Shown here in pieces: positions 8,391-16,280 of a DNA stretch of 18,255 nt. Origin of the DNA: Planctomycetota bacterium (GTDB lineage: Bacteria; Planctomycetota; UBA1135; UBA2386); assembly GCA_003235605.1 (NCBI GenBank), contig QJVU01000650.1, positions 1-18,255 on the forward strand, written 5' to 3'. Made by a program: the position numbers and the translations under genes. The notes under the pieces were generated by a model. That model did not search any database, was not told the origin of the DNA, and worked only from the letters and a program-made list of their open reading frames with translations. Within the stretch, counting starts at the first letter, position 1, and each line of letters opens with the position of its first letter.

Positions 8391-9407
8391 TTGACCACTC
8401 CGTTCCCGACCCACCGGATCCGGAGCCTGGTGGCGCCATGCCTGGCCCTCCTGCCGGCCACCACCCTGGCGGCGCAAACGACGACGCAGGCCACGAGACA
8501 GGCCATTGCCACCGAGCACCCGTTCCTGTGGCGTGTCGAGGGCAGGGGCGGGCAGCGGTTCGCCGTGCCATCGTGGCTCTACGGCACGATGCACTGGGGT
8601 GACGAACGGCTGGTGGCGTTGCCAGCGGCTGTGGAGAAGGCTCGGGCGTCCGCGGACGCGGTCTACTGCGAGACGGTGATGGGGCGCTCGGAGAGCGCGC
8701 GACGAGCCCTGCAGTCGAAGATGCGCCTGCCGGAGGGGCGGACACTGAAGGACCTTCTGCCCGCAGAGCTCTACCGGAGACTCTCGGTCCATGTCGTCAA
8801 CCGGGGCGTCGAGATGCGCAGTATCGATCGCCTGCAGATCTGGGCGGCGAACATGAGCCTCGACTGGGTAGCTGTCGCCAGGGAGAAGATGAACAGACGG
8901 TTGGATGCGATGATCTGGGCCGACGCCAAGGCCGGAGGGAAGGAGGTCGGCGGGCTGGAGACTCCGGATGAGCAACTCAGTGGGCGGGCAGCAATGTCCA
9001 GGGAGGATCAGATCAAGATGCTGGACCTGTCCCTCGACTACATGGAGAGGTTGGCTGCCAGGGGAGTCGGACCCATCGGCAGGCTGTTGGACGTCTACCT
9101 CGGCGGCGACGAGACCGAGGTGATGGCGTTGGTCAACGACGTGATGGGAAAAGACCAGGAGCTGCTGATGAAGGCTCTGACCCGTGATCGCAACGTTCGA
9201 ATGGCGGAGCGAATGGCCACGATGATGGCGGAGCATCCACGGAAGTCCTACTTCTTCGCTGTTGGGGTGCTGCATTACCTCGACGACCACGGGATCGTGG
9301 AGCTTCTGCGCAGCAAGGGCTACAGGATCCAGCGGGTCGGGGCGCCCGCGAAGATGCGGGTGGGTACGCAACCGGACAGGGCCGAACGGCGGAGGCGTTG
9401 GCTGTAG
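8391..9407 (+). CDS. TraB/GumN family protein, copy 2, exported
   Basis: This 338-residue protein is a paralogue of the protein encoded just upstream, with the same order of motifs: SWLYGTMHWGD (His68), VYCE (Glu94), EVGGLETPDEQ (Glu190), RDRNVRMAERM (Asp266) and FAVGVLH (His295). The start appears to be the TTG at 8391, 1 nt after the previous stop, with GAGG at 8380-8383 as a weak ribosome site. This start gives a full signal peptide ending TLAAQ near residue 29, while no ATG lies before the conserved region. The rare TTG start and 1-nt spacing suggest that its translation depends on that of the upstream copy. The middle region (residues about 95-165) has diverged most, having lost the Met/Gln-rich stretch of copy 1. 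Confidence 0.86.
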   Translation: MTTPFPTHRIRSLVAPCLALLPATTLAAQTTTQATRQAIATEHPFLWRVEGRGGQRFAVPSWLYGTMHWGDERLVALPAAVEKARASADAVYCETVMGRSESARRALQSKMRLPEGRTLKDLLPAELYRRLSVHVVNRGVEMRSIDRLQIWAANMSLDWVAVAREKMNRRLDAMIWADAKAGGKEVGGLETPDEQLSGRAAMSREDQIKMLDLSLDYMERLAARGVGPIGRLLDVYLGGDETEVMALVNDVMGKDQELLMKALTRDRNVRMAERMATMMAEHPRKSYFFAVGVLHYLDDHGIVELLRSKGYRIQRVGAPAKMRVGTQPDRAERRRRWL

Positions 9408-9431
9408 AGTCCTTGAAGAGTGGGCCCGACC

Positions 9432-9962
9432 TCAGGCCGGCCGTCGGGCGCAGATCCTCTGCACGACAGCCGGCTTGGGGTTCCTGACCTCGGCGTGCTC
9501 GTACTCCACCACGTCCAGCCTGCCCTCGACCACCTGGAGCAGCTCGCCCTCGCGTAGCAGGTGTTCCGGACTCCGAGGCCTGCCGAAGCGCTCGTTGCCC
9601 TCGGCGAAGGTCTCGTAGATCAGCAGCCCCCCGGGACCGACGCTGCCCACGATCTGCGGGAACAGCGGCCGCCACAGGTAGTTGGCGACAAGGACGGTGT
9701 CGAAGGCCAGGTCTTTGAGGGGCCACCCCCCCTTCTCCAGGTCCGCTTGGAGCAGCCATAGCCGCTCCTCGTCGCTCAGATCGCGAAGTCCGGACACCTC
9801 ACGATCCACCGCCGTCACCAAGTGACCTTGCTCCAAGAGCAGGCGCGTATGACGCCCGGAGCCGCAGGCCAGGTCCAATACGCGGGAGCGCCGGTGCAGC
9901 AGAGGCAGGAACCGGACGATCCACGGTGAGGGTTCGGCGATCCGTGGGTGGATCTCGCCCAT
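9432..9962 (-). CDS. Class I SAM-dependent methyltransferase
   Basis: This 176-residue Rossmann-fold methyltransferase has motif I VLDLACGSGRH (residues 28-38), an acidic loop-2 residue Asp53 in AVDR, and ADLE (73-76). The segment YETFAEGNERFGRP (116 onward) is typical of a small bacterial clade often labelled tellurite-resistance-like (TehB-like) methyltransferase. The methyl acceptor is unknown. The ATG at 9962 is the first possible start after an in-frame stop. It has no recognisable Shine-Dalgarno sequence; the minus-strand sequence just before it is pyrimidine-rich. It lies 43 nt after a tiny membrane-protein gene on the same strand and ends convergently 24 nt from the second TraB/GumN gene. 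It is probably cytosolic. Confidence 0.85.
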   Translation of the reverse strand: MGEIHPRIAEPSPWIVRFLPLLHRRSRVLDLACGSGRHTRLLLEQGHLVTAVDREVSGLRDLSDEERLWLLQADLEKGGWPLKDLAFDTVLVANYLWRPLFPQIVGSVGPGGLLIYETFAEGNERFGRPRSPEHLLREGELLQVVEGRLDVVEYEHAEVRNPKPAVVQRICARRPA

Positions 9963-10005
9963 GGGAGGAGCTGGATCGTAGCCGGTGGCCCGTGGCGCCG
10001 CCGGG

Positions 10006-10140
10006 TCAGAACATCAGGCCGAGGCCCACCACCCCCAGGAGCATGGCGACCCCCGCAACAAAGCCCATGCCCATGGCGACCTTGTTGGTGTCGTCGCTCT
10101 CGAAGAAGTCCCGGTCCAAGAATGTCTTGAGCTTCTGCAC
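10006..10140 (-). CDS. Small single-helix membrane protein, 44 residues
   Basis: The frame ends with TGA at 10008-10006. I favour a GTG start at 10140-10138 because AAGGGA (10152-10147) lies 6 nt before it, and because everything upstream in the frame looks non-coding and contains a strong GC hairpin. The product begins VQKLKTFLDRDFFESDD, a charged amphipathic stretch, and ends in a glycine-rich hydrophobic helix (about residues 22-43) that stops at the C-terminus. An ATG at 10290 would give 94 residues with a composition unlike a protein N-terminus. No family is recognised. It may be a tail-anchored small protein. It shares strand and spacing with the methyltransferase gene 43 nt downstream. 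Confidence 0.5.
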   Translation of the reverse strand: MQKLKTFLDRDFFESDDTNKVAMGMGFVAGVAMLLGVVGLGLMF

Positions 10141-10193
10141 TGTGTGTCCCTTGCTTTGGCTTTGGCCTCGGAGGGTGGTTGCCTTGGCCGATC

Positions 10194-10217
10194 CCACCCC
10201 GGACGTGGCCGGGGTGG
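10194..10217. repeat. GC-rich hairpin in the small-gene leader region
   Basis: Perfect 9-bp arms CCACCCCGG (10194-10202) and CCGGGGTGG (10209-10217) enclose a 6-nt loop. It lies about 54 nt upstream of the GTG start of the small membrane protein and downstream of the macroglobulin gene. No T-run follows on either strand, so it is not a classical intrinsic terminator; it could be an mRNA structure or operator. Confidence 0.5.
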
Positions 10218-10306
10218 ACTCCCCGCAATGTCTTTCGGCTCCCGTTCTTTCGAGGCGCAGGGCTTTTTCCCAGCGCTTGCCGGGATGCACCGTTCCGAGA
10301 CGGGCA

Positions 10307-10373
10307 AGTACGGAGTCGGGTACATTCTTATCGTTTCGCTGCGAAACGATAAGAATGTACCCGACTCCGTACT
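10307..10373. repeat. Perfect 67-nt palindrome at the 3' end of the macroglobulin gene
   Basis: The arms 10307-10339 and 10341-10373 are exact reverse complements around one unpaired T at 10340, with pairing stopping sharply at both ends. The last two bases of the macroglobulin TAG stop (10374-10372, minus strand) lie in the outer arm. The centre is AT-richer than its surroundings (ATTCTTATCGTTTCG). As RNA it would form a 33-bp hairpin with almost no loop, and no T-run follows on the minus strand. It could act as a terminator, but a perfect fold-back of this length is also a typical assembly or amplification artefact. The rest of 10141-10371 holds only this palindrome and the GC hairpin at 10194-10217. 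Confidence 0.9.
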
Positions 10374-13300
10374 ACCGCACGGTGATCTTCAGGGGCTGGG
10401 CCCAGCGTTTCTGGTCCGGCGTGTAGTAGAGGTAGGCCCTGGAGGCTGGCCCGGTCGTCGTTCCCGGAATTCTCGCCGTCAGGTCCAGAACCACCTGGCG
10501 CTGCTGGCCCTTGGCCATGCCCCGCCAGTAGAGGATCACCTCCCGGCCGCGCAGCTCGTAGAAGTCGAACTGCGCGCCCTTCTTGAGGTCGTCCAGGACC
10601 TCCTTGGAGACGTCCAGACCCGCCGGCAGGCCGACGATGGCCATGGTCATGGGCAGCGGCCCGTCCGGTAGCCGGTTCTCCACCCGCAGGGTGAGGGCGA
10701 CGGTGTCCCCCTCGTCTACGACCCGCTTCGAAAGGAAGGTCTCGAGGGTGACCTTGCAATCCTTGTCATCGGCGGGCTGGTCCGCGTGGTACGACAGCTC
10801 GAAGGTCCAGGGCAGCTTGCCACCGCCGGTGATCTCCATGCAGATCTGGCACTCGCCGCCGACAGCGGACAGCACACCCTCCGTAAGGTCGATGACGGTG
10901 GGACCTGCCTGGTGACGGGTGAAGGCACGCGATTCGCGCGGCGTCTCCATGTCGCCCGTGGTCACGGACCACCGGATCTCACCGTCCTTGACCTGCTCCG
11001 CAGACGAACCGGCATGAGCGGTCAATGCCTTCAGCGCCAGGATCGTGGCCTGGGTAGCCCCAAAGGAGCCTGAGCCCTTCCGCCCGGTGCAGAGGAAGTC
11101 GATGGCCTTGTGGATCTGGCCGGTGTACTTCCCCTCGGCATCGCCGATCCAAGCCAGCACTGCGAGGCTGGTGGTCTCCACGGTCCGATCCCGGCCACCG
11201 GAGTGGGTGATGGTGGCGGAGCCAGCGAGGGAACCATCCTTCTGCTGCAGGCTGGCCAGCCTGCTCCGGGCGACCTTGGCCACATCTTCGCGTCCCGCCT
11301 CGTACAGCGCACAGGCAATCAATGCCAGCTCGTAGGAGTCCTTGGTGACCTCGAGTCGCCGTTCTAACGCGTCCAGCTCCACCTTCAGCTGATCGGCCGG
11401 GGTGCCCGTGGTCGTCAACGACCACAGGATGTAGGCATTGGCCAGCTCCGCGGGGGAGTGCAGGAAGCGGTCCAGGCCACCCGGGTGGTGCTTGAAACCA
11501 CCCTTGCCGTCGCGCTTCGACAGCAGCCACTCCCGGGTGCGCTGCATCATGCCCTGGTCCACGCCCCCGTAGACCTTGTGCATGTCGTGGAACTGCATCA
11601 GCCCGTAGGCGGTCAGGGTGTCGTGGCCGGGGTTCTTGCCCCACCACTCGTAGCCGCGGCTGCTGCACTCGTATCCCACGAGCTTGTTGTAGCCCCTGGG
11701 CAGGAGTTGCCGTGCCCGGTTCACCAGGGACGGGACGTTGTCGCCGCTCGCTTCGAGATAGCTCAGCACCATGGTGTTGGGGTAGTTGCTGGAGCTGGTC
11801 TGCTCGAAGCAGCCATGGGGCTCCTGCAGGATGCCCGACAGCCCGCCTTGGATCGTCGACAGCGTCGACGGGTAGAGCTTCAGCGTTGCCTTCGCCGAAC
11901 CCGGAACCAGGTCCTTGGGCAGGGCGATCCGGAAGCTGGTCTTCCCGTCGATGGTGCCACCCCTTGTGATGTCCTTGGGGAAGCCCCGGGGCACGATGCG
12001 GATGGCGCGGGTGACCTTGTCCTGGGCCCCCCGCACGGCGCCAGACACGGCGAGCATCCCCACCGTCGTGGTGTCCGTGCAGGTGACGGGCACGAGCATG
12101 CGCCCGCGTCCGTCCGTGAGGCTGATGAGCTGATCGGTGTTGGCCTGGATGCCCTCGCCCAGCGCCAGGGGCCCGGCCGCCACCACCTTCAGGGTCGCCG
12201 CGACATCGTCCTTGTTGCTGCTCACGATGGCGACCGGCAGCTGCAGCTGGTCCCCCTGGGTGACCTCCACGGGCACCTTGAAGTCCATGTGGAACGGCAG
12301 CTCCACCTGGAACTCGGCCTCCGCCTGCCCGACGCGACCGCGGGTGAAGGCATCGGCGTAGATCTTCCACGTGGTGACGCTGTCGTTGACGTCGAACTCG
12401 ACGCTGACCTCGCCCTTGTCGTCGGTGAGGAGGAAGGGATGCCAGAACAGGGTTTCCGTGAAGCTGCTCCGGGTCTGGGTGCCGTCAGCCTGGTGCTTGT
12501 ACGCAAAGGCCGGGGTCTGGCGGGCAACGTTGACCAGCTGCAGCGCATAGGCGTCCATCTGCGCCTTGCGGTCGAACGCTCCCCTGCCGTCGACCTCGCC
12601 GTACTGGTAGGAGAACATCTGGTTCAGGCCGAGGGTCAGGTCCGTGAGCGAGAACTCATGCCTGGCTTGCGGGTCGACCTGGATCCTGTAGAGGCCTTGG
12701 GGAGCGAACGGGTCGCCGGCGACAAGGTTGTCGCGGGGCTGGCCACCGACGGCCGGGTCGGCCGTGGGCTCCTCCGCGAAGAGGATCTCTCCGGGGTTCG
12801 GTGGCGGGAACACGAGACCCGGCGCGTTCGGTTGACCGGTCCCCTGTCCCGCATCGCCCAGCCTTCCGACATTGGGCAGGATCTGCCTTTGCTTCTTCTG
12901 CTTCGCGATCGTCAGCCTGTTGGCGAACTCGCGCACCAGCCTGGATTTGGCTGCTGTTCGATCGGCCACGTGGCTGATCTCCGCGGAGTCTGTCTTGGTC
13001 TGCTCCCAGAAGCCTCGTCCTTCCTGAGATGCGTCCGGGGCGTCAACCACCCGCTCAGCGGCAATTCGATCCGGGATCGTCTGCGGCACTGCCGCAGCCT
13101 GGGCAAGCTCCACGTCGAAGTCCCGGAGGTAGACGACCTCGCGCTCGGGCCATTCGAACAGGTCGAACCCCTCGGCGGGAGCAAGGCGCGTCGACAGTCC
13201 CGTGGCCAGCATCGGCAGAGCGGCCACGATCAACAGAGGAGCTGCGATCGCCGCAGCACGCAGCCACATCTCGACCGGGCGCGGTGTCTTGCTGCTGACC

Positions 13301-15642
13301 CACCAGGCCAGCTTGTAGAACACCATCAGCCCCAACACGACCAGGCTCAGGATCGTCAGCCCCAACGTCAGGTCCCGGGTATCCGACCGCCACGTCCGAG
13401 CACGGTGCAACTCCTCTGCGATGTCCGGGCGCACGTCCTTCACCGCCAGGGCAAAGGCGTTGCCTTCCCGGGACGGGAGGCTTCGCGCCCATTCCCCGCC
13501 GGCCTTCACCAGGGTTTCCGTGTCCGTTTTCCCTTGCCAGGCGAACCGGCGCCAGGAGAGTGACCCCAACAGCAGGTCGACGTTGCGGCGGGCGTCCTTG
13601 TGGATGCGGGACAGGAACTCGTCCACGTCCTCGAGGTCGGTGGTGTCGATGTCTCCCAGCAGGGCGACGTGATCCGCGATGCCCACGTGGGTGTGGTCCA
13701 GCATGTCGGCCACAGCCCGGTCAGTGACCGTGACACCCAGCAGGCCAGCCACCGGCTCGCCCGTCTCGTCGGTGGTCTTGATCCTGATCTTCTGCTTCTC
13801 ACCGGGGGAGAGCTTCTGCTTCTCCGGAGTGAGGGCGATGGCCACCCTTCGGTCTGTTTCCCGTTGGATCAGGCGCTCGGCGACCGGCTGCAGCCTCTTG
13901 TCGAAGACCGTCACCCGCAGGACACCCCATGCCTCGGGGAGGACCTTGATGTGCACGTCTTGTGGGCCGACCTTGCGCACGTTCTCCTGGCCGACCAGGA
14001 CGCCGCGGCAGAACACGCCGCAGATCCAGGGACCGGCATCGGGGGTGTGCACCTTCAGGTCGATGGTCTCACCGGCGGCGAAGACGTCCCGCTTGCTTTG
14101 GAGGCCGACGGCCTTCTTGGAGGCCGCAGGCAGGTCGAAGGACTTCTCGAAGGGCTCCGTCAGCTGCAGGCGGTACTTCGTGTCGCCCCTCGGCGTGAAC
14201 TCGAAGCGGCCGCGACCCTGGTGTCGGGTTTCGAAGCTTGCGACGACCTCGCCAGCCTCGTCCACGACGTTGCCCCGGGCCGTGATCGGCCGCTCCAGGG
14301 CATCGGTCACCTGGGCATAGACCCGGTTCGGGATGTCGGTCACCAGGTTGCCACCCTCCGGGCTCAGCGCGACGTCGACTTTCTCCGTGGGGATCACGAA
14401 GGGCTTCAGCTGGGTCTCGATCACGCCGCCGTCGGTGATCCGGGCCACGAAGCGAGCGGCGCCGCGCTCCACCTTGACCGGCACCGGGAAGCGGAAGACG
14501 CAACGTCCCTCGCCATCGATCCTGCCCTCCTCCTGCCAGGTGGACTTGCCGTCCACCACCAGGGACGCATGGACCCTGGCGCCGGTGGGATTGCCGCCGG
14601 CGACCCGGGACACCTTCACCTCGGCGTTGCCGCTGGTGCCCGCGGTGTAGGTCTTCTGGTCGAGGGTGATGTCCTTCTTGAGCTTGGGGGGTTGGAAGCG
14701 CCGGACGAAGATCGGCACCCGCTCCAGGGTGAACTTGTCGCCTGGGTCGCGCACCTCGAAGGCGTACTCGCCGCCCGGAGCGTCTGCGGGGACCTTCCAG
14801 GTCTGAGCCACGACACCCAGGCTCATCGGGGCGTAGATGGGAGTCACCACGGCACCCCGGGGGTTGGTGATCCGGTAGCGCAGGGATTGCTGCGGCCGGG
14901 GCTGGAGGGTCAGGCGGTCCAGGACCGCCGCCCGCAACAGGACCGGCTCACCGGGACGGTAGGCCGGCTTGTCGGTGGTCGCATAGACCATGGGCGCTGC
15001 GGCCAGTGGGTTGATGTGCAGGGACGCGGTCTGCTTCTGCCCGGTCGCCGGCTGGGTGGCGGTCACCTTCACCAGTCGCGGCCGGTCCAGGTTGCCGGCG
15101 ATATCCACGAACATGGCGCCGTCACAGCTGCTGCTGCCTCGCGCAAGGGAGTTGTTCTGGGAGCCCAGGACATCCCAGGTGACGTCGGTGCGCAGGCTCT
15201 GGTCGGCCAGGTTGCGCGTCTCCACGTGGAAGCGCAGGGGAGCACCATCCGGGATCGCCGGTGGGATGGAGACCACCATCCGCAGGTTGTCCTGCTTCAG
15301 CTGGTGGAGTCTGTGGGTGTTCCACCCCCAGAGACCGCAGGGTACCAGGCAGACGAGGAGCAGGGCCGCGGCGGAGAGCAGGAAGCCGCGGCCAAAACGC
15401 AGGCGGTAGGGCTGCCTGGATGTGGTGCCATTGGACTGCGGGCTCAAGTCCAGCTCGGGCGCCCTGTCCTTGGCGGCGGTCTCCAGGAGGCCGGCCATCT
15501 GGGACACCTCCTCGTAGAGAGCCTGTAGCTCCGGGTCCTCCTCCATGCGGGCGGTGAGGGGTTCCGGCGCGGGGTGGCAACCGAAGTGCAGCTCCAGGAG
15601 CTCCTGACGCAGGCGCTCCCTGTCGTTCTCGTTGGTGGTCAT
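10372..15642 (-). CDS. Membrane-anchored alpha-2-macroglobulin family protein with anti-sigma-like cytosolic N-terminus
   Basis: The ATG at 15642 has AAGGAG (15654-15649) 6 nt before it and overlaps the sigma gene stop by 4 nt. This sets the length at 1756 residues, although the frame stays open upstream as a shadow of that gene. Residues 1-85 are hydrophilic, with a helical ELLELHFG...LTARMEEDPEL segment resembling anti-sigma regions fused to envelope proteins. Residues about 87-107 are a membrane helix. Macroglobulin (MG) beta domains follow to about 750, then two more hydrophobic segments (about 757-781 and 793-817) and a disordered, Lys/Arg- and Pro-rich stretch (about 820-960) that may be the bait region. 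The A2M domain (W-x-x-K-x-Y near 1065-1100) and a thioester domain with PHGCFEQ (Cys1278, Glu1280, Gln1281) come next, and the C-terminus is receptor-binding-like (YYTPDQKRW). It probably traps proteases in the periplasm or at the surface. The thioester is intact, so covalent trapping is plausible. Confidence 0.88.
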   Translation of the reverse strand: MTTNENDRERLRQELLELHFGCHPAPEPLTARMEEDPELQALYEEVSQMAGLLETAAKDRAPELDLSPQSNGTTSRQPYRLRFGRGFLLSAAALLLVCLVPCGLWGWNTHRLHQLKQDNLRMVVSIPPAIPDGAPLRFHVETRNLADQSLRTDVTWDVLGSQNNSLARGSSSCDGAMFVDIAGNLDRPRLVKVTATQPATGQKQTASLHINPLAAAPMVYATTDKPAYRPGEPVLLRAAVLDRLTLQPRPQQSLRYRITNPRGAVVTPIYAPMSLGVVAQTWKVPADAPGGEYAFEVRDPGDKFTLERVPIFVRRFQPPKLKKDITLDQKTYTAGTSGNAEVKVSRVAGGNPTGARVHASLVVDGKSTWQEEGRIDGEGRCVFRFPVPVKVERGAARFVARITDGGVIETQLKPFVIPTEKVDVALSPEGGNLVTDIPNRVYAQVTDALERPITARGNVVDEAGEVVASFETRHQGRGRFEFTPRGDTKYRLQLTEPFEKSFDLPAASKKAVGLQSKRDVFAAGETIDLKVHTPDAGPWICGVFCRGVLVGQENVRKVGPQDVHIKVLPEAWGVLRVTVFDKRLQPVAERLIQRETDRRVAIALTPEKQKLSPGEKQKIRIKTTDETGEPVAGLLGVTVTDRAVADMLDHTHVGIADHVALLGDIDTTDLEDVDEFLSRIHKDARRNVDLLLGSLSWRRFAWQGKTDTETLVKAGGEWARSLPSREGNAFALAVKDVRPDIAEELHRARTWRSDTRDLTLGLTILSLVVLGLMVFYKLAWWVSSKTPRPVEMWLRAAAIAAPLLIVAALPMLATGLSTRLAPAEGFDLFEWPEREVVYLRDFDVELAQAAAVPQTIPDRIAAERVVDAPDASQEGRGFWEQTKTDSAEISHVADRTAAKSRLVREFANRLTIAKQKKQRQILPNVGRLGDAGQGTGQPNAPGLVFPPPNPGEILFAEEPTADPAVGGQPRDNLVAGDPFAPQGLYRIQVDPQARHEFSLTDLTLGLNQMFSYQYGEVDGRGAFDRKAQMDAYALQLVNVARQTPAFAYKHQADGTQTRSSFTETLFWHPFLLTDDKGEVSVEFDVNDSVTTWKIYADAFTRGRVGQAEAEFQVELPFHMDFKVPVEVTQGDQLQLPVAIVSSNKDDVAATLKVVAAGPLALGEGIQANTDQLISLTDGRGRMLVPVTCTDTTTVGMLAVSGAVRGAQDKVTRAIRIVPRGFPKDITRGGTIDGKTSFRIALPKDLVPGSAKATLKLYPSTLSTIQGGLSGILQEPHGCFEQTSSSNYPNTMVLSYLEASGDNVPSLVNRARQLLPRGYNKLVGYECSSRGYEWWGKNPGHDTLTAYGLMQFHDMHKVYGGVDQGMMQRTREWLLSKRDGKGGFKHHPGGLDRFLHSPAELANAYILWSLTTTGTPADQLKVELDALERRLEVTKDSYELALIACALYEAGREDVAKVARSRLASLQQKDGSLAGSATITHSGGRDRTVETTSLAVLAWIGDAEGKYTGQIHKAIDFLCTGRKGSGSFGATQATILALKALTAHAGSSAEQVKDGEIRWSVTTGDMETPRESRAFTRHQAGPTVIDLTEGVLSAVGGECQICMEITGGGKLPWTFELSYHADQPADDKDCKVTLETFLSKRVVDEGDTVALTLRVENRLPDGPLPMTMAIVGLPAGLDVSKEVLDDLKKGAQFDFYELRGREVILYWRGMAKGQQRQVVLDLTARIPGTTTGPASRAYLYYTPDQKRWAQPLKITVR

Positions 15643-16280
15643 GACGTTCTCCTTCTTCCCCTTCTCTGGATCGTGAGGTTGTCGCGGTCGTTGATGTTGC
15701 CCATGGGGAGGGATGCTGCCTGGGGCATGTGGGGCATCAGGCTCCGGCGCAGGCTGGCCAGCGCCGCGCGCATGCGGGTCTTGGCGGTGCCGATGGGAAT
15801 CCGCAGGGCTTGGGCGGCCTCCTGGAAGCTCAGGCCCGCAGAGGTGCGCAGCAGGAACACCTCCCTTTCCTTCGGCCTGAGCTCGTGGATGGCATTGCGG
15901 GCGGCGGCCAGGGCCTCCTCCCGTTCCAGTCACGCCGATGCCGGCGGGTCCTTGGATTCCAGCTCCATGGGGTTTACGTCCTCGAGGGCCTGGACCGTCC
16001 GGCTCCCGGTTCCGGCGCCGTGGTTGCGGCGCTGTTCCTTGCGGCGTTGATCCCTGGCCAGGTTCATGGTGATGACAAAGATCCAGGCCACCGGATGCCG
16101 CGGTGCGAACCCCCCCTGCAGAGCGGCCAGGGCCTTCAGGAAGGCCTCCTGGAGGATCTCCTGGGTGTCGGCGTGCCCCAACACACCTCGGACCGCTCCC
16201 GCCAGACCGTCTCCGTGTTCCCGGAACAGGTCCGCCAGGTGTTGGCCTTGGAGGCTCTCTGGGCGGGGTTCGCGCGTCAT
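15639..16280 (-). pseudogene. ECF-type sigma factor interrupted by an in-frame TGA
   Basis: From the ATG at 16280 the frame encodes a sigma-70 region 2 (residues about 15-85: LADLFREHGDG, DTQEILQEAFLKAL, HPVAWIFVITMNLARDQRRK) and a linker. It then meets TGA at 15932-15930 as codon 117. In the very same frame it continues with LEREEALAAARNAIHELRPKE and a complete region 4 (VFLLRTSAGLSFQEAAQALRIPIGTAKTRMRAAL), stopping at 15639. No frameshift is involved; a single C-to-T change of a CGA arginine codon would explain it. The last 4 nt overlap the macroglobulin start in an ATGA, the usual coupling of an ECF sigma gene to its anti-sigma gene. Without the TGA it would be a normal-length ECF factor (213 residues). 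Alternatives are a base-calling error, a recent knock-out, readthrough, or two separately made halves; a GTG at 15860 could start the region 4 half but has no proper spacing. Confidence 0.8.

Noticed and set aside
9408..9431. Possible terminator between the convergent TraB/GumN copy 2 and methyltransferase genes
   Set aside because: Only a GGGCCC six-base palindrome is present, with no stem of useful length or T-run.
10006..10290. 94-residue version of the small membrane protein from ATG 10290
   Set aside because: Its first 50 residues cross a strong GC hairpin and look non-coding; the GTG at 10140 has the better ribosome site.
11458..13563. 701-codon plus-strand open frame opposite the macroglobulin gene
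   Set aside because: It is a GC-driven antisense shadow: the minus strand carries recognisable A2M domains with the thioester motif, while this frame has no family features and no ribosome site.
13600..15528. 642-codon plus-strand open frame
   Set aside because: Antisense shadow of the macroglobulin N-terminal half; its composition is rich in His, Gln, Gly and Arg and it has no domain.
15930..15932. TGA read as tryptophan or selenocysteine under a variant code
   Set aside because: Other genes here (M20, mqnB, methyltransferase) end at TGA as a true stop, and a linker position has no reason for Sec. No SECIS-like hairpin was recognised.
15643..15933. Upstream in-frame extension of the macroglobulin frame
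   Set aside because: It overlaps sigma region 4 in another frame and reads as Pro/Gly/His/Arg-rich nonsense; the ATG at 15642 has a strong ribosome site and the typical ATGA coupling.
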